Origin: Rotaria socialis
Taxonomy: Eukaryota > Rotifera > Eurotatoria > Philodinida > Philodinidae
Length of the DNA stretch: 64,000 nt
Direction: 5' to 3'
Assembly: GCA_905331475.1 (NCBI GenBank)
Contig: CAJNYU010002713.1
Coordinates: 62,001-126,000, forward strand
Every line of letters begins with the position of its first letter. The stretch's first letter is position 1. Below are positions 37,715 through 50,108 of this stretch, in pieces. The notes below the pieces were generated by a model that worked only from the letters and a program-made list of their open reading frames with translations, made no database searches and was not told where the DNA came from. A program made the translations under genes and the position numbers.

Positions 37715-38310
37715 ATGTATTGAACTTTTATTTTACTTATTGCTTTTGTGCCTATTGTTTATTCAGTTGAGATCTATAAACAATGCGACGGTGAAGGATA
37801 TACAGGAGCTACGGAGTGTGATTTGCCATGGCAATGCTTTTGACGATCTCGCTGGTTTTCATCATGCAGATCCAGCCTGGGAATGTGCTTTACCTGAAAA
37901 AAACACAGGAAAAAATTTGACCGACGATGAAGCAAACAATTGAGAACAATGCGGTGGAGAAGGTTGGAATGGAGCAACTTCGTGTGCTGATTAGCCTTGT
38001 GAGTCACGTTCCCAATGGTATTCTCAATGTCGACCAGATTGTCCTAAGAGATGGATGTGTTCAGAGATTCCGGATGAAGAAATTGACGAAGAAGAATTAG
38101 ATGATTTAGAATTATATAATACTGAAGATTTTGCAGAAGAGGAAGAGGTGCCGACGAATTCCCTGATCCATCAACTGTAGATTTATATGCAGTACAACAA
38201 AAAGAGCAAGTAATTCTGGGAGAAGTTGATTTAGACGAAAATCCATTGGCCGATGTAGAAGAAGAAAGAGAAGAATTAATGTTACGATGTCACCGCAGAA
38301 ACACAGGTGA
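37715..38310 (+). pseudogene. Secreted protein with two CBM1-like domains, decayed
   Basis: The original start appears to be ATG 37715: the frame reads MY, stop, TFILLIAFVPIVYSVEIYK, a typical signal peptide broken by TGA at codon 3 (37721). Then comes QCDGEGYTGATECDLPWQCF with a TGA (37841) followed by RSRWFSSC. In another frame comes QCGGEGWNGATSCAD, TAG (37992), PCESRSQWYSQCRPDC. Both match the fungal cellulose-binding module CBM1 pattern (QCGG-x-GW-x-G-x4-C ... WYSQC). An acidic linker follows (EEIDEEELDDLELY), then a further frame change near 38145 and about 50 more coding-like residues. Three stops and at least two frame changes make a functional product unlikely. CBM1 is rare in animals, so acquisition from fungi is possible. 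Confidence 0.68.
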
Positions 38311-38659
38311 GACTATTTCAATATCTAAACTATAAAGATAGAAAACTCTACAGACTATTCTTCTAAATAGTCAACATTTCATTAGTATAAAGGTAAAAAC
38401 ACTTATTAATTCTAAGGATGAACGACTCCAGCTAAAATTGGTTCTGCCCACGTGTACTCATTCTTGATTTATATGAATGAGAATTTTTTTAAAGGCATGT
38501 AAAACTCAATACGTTGTCGAATCTTCTAACACATTCAATTAAATTTTTATCTCTTCAATTTCCAACTTTAGATTTGTATATTTCTTCTTTTTTTAAATTT
38601 TAAATGGTATGAAAGTTCATATAGTGAAAACAAAAAAAAAACAAGATTATTATAGAATC

Positions 38660-38667
38660 TATTTAAA
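38660..38667 (+). promoter_or_regulatory. TATA-like box of M15 copy 1
   Basis: TATTTAAA 62 bp upstream of the signal-peptide ATG. The same sequence sits at the same distance in copy 3, and copy 2 has TATATAAA at a similar distance. This fixes the start codon downstream and excludes the longer in-frame N-terminal extension. Confidence 0.55.
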
Positions 38668-38728
38668 CCCATCCTATTTTTTCACAACAATAGGATACTC
38701 AATTTTTGCTAGAATCAGTTTGGAAGCC

Positions 38729-39541
38729 ATGATGTTAACACTCACTTATCTACTTGTTTTTGGGCCAGCCTTTGGATTAGCACAAACGGCATGTACAGCA
38801 CAAAATGCAAAAGGAACTTGTATTGCAACCAGTTCTTGTAGTGGTACATCAGTGGCAGGTCTCTGTCCTGGTGCTGCAAACATTCAATGTTGCATTCCAA
38901 AAGGTACGGCATGCACCGCCAATGGCAAAAGTGGAAGTTGTATTGCTACGTCATCCTGTGCTGGTACGTCTGTAGCTGGACTTTGTCCCGGTGCCGCTAA
39001 TATTCAATGTTGTGTTGCTGCTGGCGGTACATCAGGTTCTTCTAGTGGACTTTGTGGAAGTTACGTTGGTGCTGCTGTTAGCTCAATTAAAGGCAATAAT
39101 AATGTGATGTATTCCGTAGTAAAAATAAGACAAGAACATCTGACTAATCCAGGCATATATTCATCGGCACCAACAGCAGCAGACAATACCATGACAACAT
39201 CAACAGCTTGTGCTTTCGATAAGATGGCGTCAGTTGCTGAACATGGTGGTGTTACAATTACCGTTACTTCTGCTTTCTGAACAGTTGCTATAAAAAAAGA
39301 CATGCAACAATAGTAATTTAGCTGCAAGACCAGGTACCTCAAACCATGGCCGTGGTGTTGCTCTCGACTTGAACACTAATTGTGGTTCACAAAACGATGC
39401 TGAACCAAACTGCAGTGGAAGTAGTGTTTATCAATGGTTGAAAAATAATGGACACCAGTATGGATTTAAACGTACTGTTCGATCAGAACAATGGCACTGG
39501 GAATTTCGCGGAGTCGGTGTCTGTCGTACTAGCTTTTCATA
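38729..39541 (+). pseudogene. M15 D,D-carboxypeptidase copy 1, broken
   Basis: Signal peptide (MMLTLTYLLVFGPAFGLAQ), two Cys-rich modules (ACTAQNAKGTCIATSSCSG..., ACTANGKSGSCIATSSCAG...), then the M15 domain. At 39278-39280 an Arg codon, CGA in copy 3, is TGA. Right after it about 26 nt net are lost compared with copies 2 and 3 (the segment encoding RQEYFWNCYQTK), shifting the frame. The rest is still readable in another frame, including the metal site SNHGRGVALD and EQWHWEF, to a stop at 39539-39541. The first 600 bp and the upstream flank are nearly identical to copy 3, so death is recent relative to duplication. Confidence 0.88.
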
Positions 39542-40398
39542 ATGTATTTGATTGAAGTATGATATAAATGTCAGAACTATAGAAGCTAATTTTGAATTGC
39601 GAAAGCCCTTATACGATAAATGATTTCAATCAACTCGTATGATACAATGATAAAAAGATGATCTCAAAGTTCACTTTCATTTTATTCCTCGTCGTATAAA
39701 TAAATAATAGAAAATATTTTGTAATGAATTATAACAAGATAGTGAAATAATTAGTTTGTGAATACAGTTCCTTTTACAATTGTTGTCTCTTGTAACATAC
39801 AGGCTTGCATAGAGGTTATTTGATCAATCTTCCGTCGCAAAAAAGGTACAATCAATTTCTCAATGATAAATGTTTTTATTTCAATTGAAAAAATCGTAAC
39901 TAATTTGAAAGATAGATAAAAATAAAAATAATCGAAAGCAAAATTCTTTTCAATTTTAAAAGTCAGTGATTGAATTGCTCTTTCGTCCATTTTATCATGT
40001 TTTGAGTAAAGATGTTTTTATGCTCAATTAATCATACACCATTGTATTTCATCGAATTCTTCATATCTGATTAAATTTCTTCATTTCTCATCTGTGATTC
40101 CATATCGTCTCACAATCGACTAATAAGAAAACAAGTTGCAAGCATGAATAAAAAAACATATCTGACTGTGTAAGTTGAGAGCATTCGTTTCAGACTTCAG
40201 GTGTATGTAAAAATGGAATCTATTTTATTCGAGAAACTAATCAAATGATCAATCATGTTGGGAATAAATATTTACTTTTGTAATCCATATTTCATCAGAC
40301 CGGCATCTATCTATAGCTCATATGAGATTTTTAATCTTCTTCCGTTCTTCTATTATCAAACGAGTGAAAATTGATATAACGGGAAAAAATGGGCAGCC
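39542..40398. other. Intergenic between M15 copies 1 and 2
   Basis: AT-rich spacer; the antisense ORF at 39751-39990 is not supported. It ends at the TATA box of copy 2. Confidence 0.5.
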
Positions 40399-40406
40399 TA
40401 TATAAA
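40399..40406 (+). promoter_or_regulatory. TATA box of M15 copy 2
   Basis: TATATAAA 59 bp upstream of the ATG at 40465. This spacing leaves room for a start site and a very short 5' UTR. Confidence 0.62.
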
Positions 40407-40464
40407 TCTGTGTTTCGATGCGACAAAGATACAATCCTTTTCGTTTCAAATTAGTATCAAAGCA

Positions 40465-41178
40465 ATGATATTAGCACTTACTTGTTTGCTTGTCTTCGGA
40501 CCAGCAGCTGCATTAGCGCAAACAGCATGTACCAGCAATGGCAAAAGTGGAGTATGTATAGCTACTTCATCTTGTACTGGTACATCTGTAGCTGGACTTT
40601 GTCCCGGTGCTGCTAACATCCAATGTTGTGTTGGCGCCTCTTCAGGTTCATCTAGTGGACTTTGTGGAGGTTATGTTGGTGCTACTGTCAGCTCAATTGC
40701 TGGTAACGGTGGTGTCATTTATTCAGTAGTAAAAATAAAACAAGAACATCTTTCAACTCCAAGCATGTACTCAGCTGCACCAACAGCATCAGATAACACT
40801 ATGACAACATCGACAGCTTGTGCTTTCGACAAGATGGCGTCAGCTGCCAAACAAGCTGGTGTTACAATTACAATTGCATCAGGTTTTCGTACAGTTGCTC
40901 GTCAAGAATACTTCTGGAATTGTTATCAAACAAAGGCATGCAATAATGGTAATCTAGCTGCAAGACCAGGTACCTCAAATCATGGCCGAGGTGCTGCTCT
41001 TGACTTAAACACTAACTGTGGTTCCCAAACGGGTGCTAAACCAAACTGTGCTGGAAGTGGTGTCTACCAATGGTTGAAAGCTAACGGTCACAATTATGGC
41101 TTTACTCGTACTGTTCAATCAGAACCATGGCATTGGGAATATGTTGGTGCTGGTGCCTCCCCTGCTAGTTTCTCATAA
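40465..41178 (+). CDS. Secreted M15 (VanY-type) D,D-carboxypeptidase, intact copy
   Basis: Intronless, 237 aa. Signal peptide 1-18 or 1-19 (MILALTCLLVFGPAAALAQ). One Cys-rich module (residues 21-55, C-x8-C-x5-C-x8-C-x7-CC), a short Ser/Gly linker (56-66), then a peptidase M15 domain. The zinc and catalytic set is complete: SNHGRGAALD (SxHxxGxAxD, His173 and Asp180) and SEPWHWEY (Glu220, His223). SGFRTVARQEYFWNCYQTKA matches the substrate-side helix. In bacteria such enzymes remove the terminal D-Ala of peptidoglycan stems. With a signal peptide in an animal the likely role is digestion of, or defence against, bacterial walls (inference). Lack of introns and a bacterial-type domain amid intron-rich genes suggest horizontal origin. 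The Cys module has no assigned function that I know. Confidence 0.9.
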   Translation: MILALTCLLVFGPAAALAQTACTSNGKSGVCIATSSCTGTSVAGLCPGAANIQCCVGASSGSSSGLCGGYVGATVSSIAGNGGVIYSVVKIKQEHLSTPSMYSAAPTASDNTMTTSTACAFDKMASAAKQAGVTITIASGFRTVARQEYFWNCYQTKACNNGNLAARPGTSNHGRGAALDLNTNCGSQTGAKPNCAGSGVYQWLKANGHNYGFTRTVQSEPWHWEYVGAGASPASFS

Positions 41179-43139
41179 TATGCAATGACACTTAGCGGAT
41201 GTACAATTAATGCAATCTATTTGACGTTTACTATTTAAAAAATAAAAGATGTACATCTGTTTCGGTCAAGCAAATATTGTCCTATATTTTGTTTCATTAA
41301 TGTTTTTGCGTAGCTGCTCGAAGAAATAACTATTTTCTAAGAACAGAGAGCTTGATTCAACCATTAAAAAGTGGTTATAAGCAGTCTTTGGACATTGCAC
41401 GACTAGTGCAATACGTAGTCGAAAATTGAAACTACAGTTGCTTGAATGGTATATAGTTCTGTTCTTAATTGTACCTTTTATCTTAAAATGAATTTCTAAA
41501 CACTGGGAAAATCAATCAAAGCAAGCATCTCAAAAGGATTTACTTCCAAATACGATTTTCTGATGTCGTTTTCGTTCGACATTTTAATCATAAATATTTA
41601 TTATTGATGTATGTCACTTGAATATCATAATTATTCTAGCAAATTTTTATATGAACGGATAGAACTTAAGAACAAAATCAATCCACTTCTGTATCAAAGT
41701 CATAACGGTAAAAAATGATACTGTTCGATTCTTTAGATAAATTTCACAATACTTCATTAAGACAAAAATCGATTATTCATGAAATAAGCTTTCCACGTGT
41801 CGTGTGAAACTAGGGACAGATTTAAATTGTTTTTCTTTCTTATACATATTATTAATATTGAAGAAAAATGATCATCATCCAATTAGTAGTGTTACTTTTA
41901 TGAGTGCTAAATGATGACTTCTGTAAAGCAATAGTAGTGCTTCTGTAAGATGCATATATGCTAACTTTCACCCTACGATGTTCGTTTGAAAGGGTGTGTG
42001 CGAGTGGGCGTGTATATCACCATACTTTCTAATACTCTAGCCAATATTTTTCTCTTCACTTCAAATCGATTGAAACATGTAACAGCTGTGTTTGTTTTTT
42101 TCATGAATTGATTTATATTGAAGCATTTTAAGGAATATTATTGTAAGCCAAGGATTGTGTATCAACGGTTGGGTCTCATCGTGTATAAGTACCATCTTAT
42201 GGGAAATTCGATGTCAAAAAAGGTTGCAGAATCTAGAATATTAAATTCAATTGGTCTATCTCAAGGTACTTTCTCTCAACGAACGTCATTTCTGCTTATA
42301 TTATCTGAAGTTTCTCGTCTTGTGTTCATGACACACAATTGAATGAGAATATTTTTTTATTTATACGTGTTTTGCCAGCCGGTTTGTAGATCTGAATACT
42401 ACACTTTCATAGTTAACATCAATATATGAAAAGTATGCAGTATCCATATTTGTTAGAATGATTGGTTCATGCTTATAGCTACTTTAAATAGGTGTTAACA
42501 ACATATCTATTTTGCATACTCTCAATTCTATTATAAGAAGAGATTTCGACTGCGTGATAACAGTAGTGTCGATTCTAATATATTAATAATTCAATTGTTG
42601 TAATGAATTATAATTTGCTGATGTAGACGTAAATTATGAAGTACATCTTTTTAACAGTGCAAAAGTTTTTGAACTGTATTTCAATGTGTGAAAAAAAATC
42701 TAATAAATCACTAGTTAGTATATATGAGTTTAATGAAAAATGATCGATCTCACTGAGTGCGTGTGCTAAAAATTAAAAATATACGCACTGCTAAATCACT
42801 GCTCTCGATATAATTTACGGATAAAGTTACGTATAGCTTTTACAAATTTTAATGAATCTCTCTTTTCATTTAGTGTTATTATTAGTTACATTTCATAGGG
42901 TATCCTTTCATGTCGGCAAAATACTGTAGCAATCTCTAATGTGTATCACGTAGCGCGTTCATTACGAATTTTGTAGTATTTTTGCCGATAGTAACTAGTC
43001 TAAATTTCATTCAATTCAATCTCTGATCTGTTTAATTTCTAACTTTAGATTTGTATCTTTCTTCGCTTTTCTTTTGATTTTAATTGGTATGAAATTTGAT
43101 ATGGTGAAAACAAAAAAAAAACAAGATTATTATAGAATC
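41179..43139. other. Intergenic between M15 copies 2 and 3
   Basis: About 2 kb, AT-rich, no supported gene (74-codon ORF at 42118-42342 without features). The last 100 bp before copy 3 resemble the sequence before copy 1 (AACTTTAGATTTGTAT at 38569 and 43043), marking the edge of the duplicated unit. Confidence 0.5.
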
Positions 43140-43147
43140 TATTTAAA
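43140..43147 (+). promoter_or_regulatory. TATA-like box of M15 copy 3
   Basis: TATTTAAA 62 bp before ATG 43209, identical in sequence and position to copy 1. Confidence 0.55.
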
Positions 43148-43208
43148 CCCATCCTATTTTTTCACAACAACAGGATACTCAATTTTTGCTAGAATCAGTT
43201 TGGAAGCC

Positions 43209-44271
43209 ATGATATTAACACTCACTTATCTACTTGTTTTTGGGCCATCCTTTGCATTAGCACAAACGGCATGCACAGCAAAAAATGCAAAAGGAACTTG
43301 TATTGCAACCAGTTCTTGTAGTGGTACATCAGTGGCAGGTCTCTGTCCTGGTGCTGCAAACATTCAATGTTGCATTCCAAAAGGTACGGCATGCACCGCC
43401 AATGGCAAAAGTGGAAGTTGTATTGCTACGTCATCCTGTGCTGGTACGTCTGTAGCTGGACTTTGTCCCGGTGCCGCTAATATTCAATGTTGTGTTGCTG
43501 CTGGCGGTACATCAGGTTCTTCTAGTGGACTTTGTGGAAGTTACGTTGGTGCTGCTGTTAGCTCAATTAAAGGCAATAATAATGTGATGTATTCCGTAGT
43601 AAAAATAAGACAAGAACATCTGACTAATCCAGGCATATATTCATCGGCACCAACAGCAGCAGATAATACCATGACAACATCAACAGCTTGTGCTTTCGAT
43701 AAGATGGCNATGTTGTGTTGCTGCTGGCGGTACATCAGGTTCTTCTAGTGGACTTTGTGGAAGTTACGTTGGTGCTGCTGTTAGCTCAATTAAAGGCAAT
43801 AATAATGTGATGTATTCCGTAGTAAAAATAAGACAAGAACATCTGACTAATCCAGGCATATATTCATCGGCACCAACAGCAGCAGATAATACCATGACAA
43901 CATCAACAGCTTGTGCTTTCGATAAGATGGCGTCAGCTGCTAAACAAGCGGGTGCTAGAGTTACTGTTACGTCTGGTTTCCGAACAGTTGCTCGTCAAGA
44001 ATACTTCTGGAATTGTTATCAAACAAAGGCATGCAATAATGGTAATCTAGCTGCAAGACCAGGTACCTCAAAACATGGCCGTGGTGTTGCTCTCGACTTG
44101 AACACTAACTGTGGTTCCCAAACGGGTGCTAAACCAAACTGCGGTGGAAGTAGTGTTTATCAATGGTTGAAAAATAATGGACACAAGTATGGATTTAAAC
44201 GTACTGTTCAATCAGAACCATGGCATTGGGAATATGTTGGTGCCAGTGCTACTCCTTCGAGTTTTACATAG
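43209..44271 (+). CDS. Secreted M15 D,D-carboxypeptidase copy 3 (split by assembly artefact)
   Basis: Signal peptide MILTLTYLLVFGPSFALAQ, two Cys-rich modules, Ser/Gly linker and an M15 domain with SKHGRGVALD and SEPWHWEY, ending SATPSSFT* at 44271. The reading is interrupted at 43709 by one N. The 222 bp before the N (43487-43708) are repeated after it (43710-43931). Counting one copy only, the gene is a continuous 279-codon frame, so the locus is probably intact in the organism. The long in-frame extension upstream (43074-43208) contains the TATA-like box and is not used. Compared with copy 2 it has an extra Cys module and a Lys in place of Asn next to the zinc-binding His (SKH against SNH). 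Confidence 0.86.
43487..43931. repeat. 222 bp duplication around an N: assembly artefact
   Basis: 43487-43708 and 43710-43931 read identically, separated by a single N at 43709. Two contig ends that overlap but were joined through a gap would look exactly like this. A real duplication would have no reason to be centred on an ambiguous base. Confidence 0.88.
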
Positions 44272-45334
44272 AGAATGATGTTAAATGCATATGTGAAATT
44301 TGAAAAATAAAGAATGAATGATATTATGCATATCTACGTTTTTTTGAATAGTACATATATTTTTTTTTCGTATTTAAATATCTTCAAATTACTAAGAATT
44401 TCTAAGAACAATGTCTTTTGTATGTATTAATTTGATGGTAGAAACGATTTTCGAAAAAACAGATGTCAATAATTGACTCGCCATAATAAAAATAAAATAC
44501 TTAAAAAGAACGACAGTATGCAAGTTGGAGATGATTGTTATGGATGCATTAGTAGCGATACTGAGTTTTGTAAAACAAAAAGATAATGTTGACTACTCAT
44601 GAAATTTATAGCGACTAATGCAAACGATTATTTTGAGCATCGATACCACTAAACACGCAACTAATTAGAAACGATCGTTTGTTGATTATCGCAACTCACA
44701 AATGTTTTCCTGTGTACATACCAATGTTTTGAACAAACTGTTCGTAATGCGTATCACAAAGATAACTCTGTAATTACTATGGGGAGATCAGTTTATGTTT
44801 CATGATTTTTTTAAATATTGTTTTCCTCATGGAATAAACTTTCGGTGCTACGGTATCTGACTTAAGATTATTCAAGTAGTACACGTCGTAATCAAAGTTG
44901 TCTAACAGATTAAGAACAGGTTTTCTTATGATAAGATAGTGATTGTGCCCTTGGATCGTATATGAATGAAGAAGGATGAAGTAAAATGAAATTATTCAAG
45001 ACTTTCAATTGGTTTCCTTTAAAAAAAGAAGTCAGCTTGCATCCATCTGCTTGTCTACAATGTGATTCATATAAAATCCTTCAAAATAAGAAATGCCTTT
45101 TTTATTAGCCAGACTCGAACGACATCTTCACAAGGGCCAAAGTACATCGTGAACTATAAACTAACTGTTCCGATAGAGGACGAAGGAGGAATCATCATCA
45201 TTTCATTCGTTTACGTTCTTTCGTTTTTCCATTTAACTAATTACACTTCTAATTTATCTGTGCGGCGTTTGAATCGTAATTTTTTAAAATTCCTTCTTAT
45301 TCTAATATTGTATTTATTCGTAAATTCCTATCGG
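44272..45334. other. Intergenic, no supported gene
   Basis: About 1.06 kb. A 96-codon frame at 45062-45352 overlaps the Hsp70 promoter and has no recognisable domain; I do not call it. Confidence 0.5.
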
Positions 45335-45347
45335 TTCCAGAATATTC
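45335..45347 (+). promoter_or_regulatory. Heat-shock element upstream of mtHsp70
   Basis: TTCCAGAATATTC: three contiguous alternating pentamers (TTC-nn-GAA-nn-TTC), the minimal full HSF-binding array, 159 bp before the ATG and about 80 bp before a TATA box. Confidence 0.65.
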
Positions 45348-45425
45348 CATAGAAAACTTCACGGTAAAATATTGATTATATAACCAGTTCGCTGAGTGCA
45401 TATTTCATCAGCCTGAACTTGAGGA

Positions 45426-45432
45426 TATAAAA
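45426..45432 (+). promoter_or_regulatory. TATA box of mtHsp70
   Basis: TATAAAA 74 bp upstream of the first ATG, downstream of the heat-shock element. Confidence 0.55.
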
Positions 45433-45505
45433 CAGAAAAACACTGCATTGATTCGTATCTTCTTTTCAGATCTATTCACATTCTTGATCATTAAAAACAA
45501 AAGAA

Positions 45506-48939
<3,434 letters not shown>

Positions 48940-49190
48940 GCAATTTTGCAATTATTAAGCTCTCCAATACCAACTCACTGTCTTCGTTTTTTCATGTGTT
49001 TATCGTTGTTTTTCTTTAGTTTGGCCTTCTATTAAAAAACAAACATCATTTCGTAATGAAATAGAAAAAAGAAACTGTTTTGGATCAAATATCTATGCCA
49101 TAAATGATCATCAGAAATAAAGATTATTATATCTTAAAGATCAAAACAAAAATCATATAAATAAATTGTCAAATTTTGGCATAAACATAT

Positions 49191-49262
49191 GGGGGCATAG
49201 CTCAGTGGTAGAGCGATCGCTTCGCATGCGATAGGCCGTGAGTTCAATCCCCACTGCCTCCA
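49191..49262 (+). tRNA. tRNA-Ala (CGC anticodon)
   Basis: The cloverleaf folds by eye: acceptor GGGGGCA/TGCCTCC (one G-U), D arm GCTC-AGTGGTA-GAGC, anticodon stem ATCGC/GCGAT with loop TTCGCAT (anticodon CGC, reading GCG), T arm GTGAG-TTCAATC-CCCAC with one A-C mismatch, discriminator A. Internal promoter boxes are A box TAGCTCAGTGG and B box GTTCAATCC. It ends in a seven-T pol III terminator. No intron and no encoded CCA. Confidence 0.9.
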
Positions 49263-49269
49263 TTTTTTT
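49263..49269 (+). terminator. RNA polymerase III terminator
   Basis: Seven T residues directly after the tRNA discriminator base. Confidence 0.8.
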
Positions 49270-50108
49270 CGCATCTCACAAAAAGCATTTGTTGATAATA
49301 TGCACGGCGACCTATAAAATGCTTCAAATTCTTTTGTTACAAGTAAACATGAATCGCACTTTTATCGTTCGTGACTTGTTTTCAAGTAGGATAAATAAGA
49401 AACCAAAAGAAGTTTCATGAGTGACGTTCATTGATAGTAAACACTGATTTCAAAAATCAACTAAACGGAAGTGCTGAAGACGATTCAGAAACCATAGATA
49501 TTATGCCAGCGAATTCAAGTGTGACAAATCTTGACTGTGCTAAATATGACGTGGCCTTGTACTCGCAGATTCGTAATTGTATATTTGAGCAGATGCGTTT
49601 TAAAAACTGACCTCATTCTGCTGATTCACTTGTTATTGTAGTGCTATCTATACCCCACTTTCTGAATCCACTCTCGTGTTACTATTCGAAAAAATTCAAT
49701 GCAATCATATTAATAGATCATTTATTGAAGAAAAGCTATTATCTTTCGTATTCAATTCAGTTTGTTCTGAACTTAAGAAAAGTATAATTAGCTTTTCTTT
49801 TTTGCCATCAGATATAAACACTAATGAGCACTCTCATGCATATATAATGGAAAGTCCGTTTCTACTTTTTTTTGCTAACAACGCACACAAGCTAATGCAT
49901 CAACAAGAAACAGTATTAAATGAAGAGCATTCGACCATGAAATCTATCTATATTTTTATTAAAGAATACATAAATGAATATAATTAAATTTTTAATGATA
50001 CACTGGAAAAATGACAATCACGTATACTTATACATAAAAGACAAGGATAAAATTGCACATAATCTGGAAGTTCATAAATATAAATGTTATTTATTGTGTG
50101 CTTTAAAA
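49270..50108. other. Spacer with a possible decayed coding stretch
   Basis: Within this spacer 49440-49615 and 49650-49987 are open in successive frames on the plus strand (DDSETIDIMPANSSVTNLDC..., then SAIYTPLSESTLVLLFEKIQ...ending at 49987) with fairly ordinary amino-acid composition. The two pieces could be exons or a broken gene. I recognise no family and no start or splice pair that joins them, so no CDS is called. Confidence 0.35.

Noticed and set aside
38609..38728. N-terminal extension of M15 copy 1 (and 43074-43208 of copy 3)
   Set aside because: It contains the TATA-like box, and a canonical signal peptide starts exactly at the downstream ATG, as in copy 2.
43487..43931. Genuine internal duplication in M15 copy 3
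   Set aside because: The two 222 bp copies meet at an N and read identically, which is better explained by unmerged contig ends.
45062..45352. 96-codon ORF upstream of mtHsp70
   Set aside because: Overlaps the heat-shock element and has no domain or homologue that I recognise.
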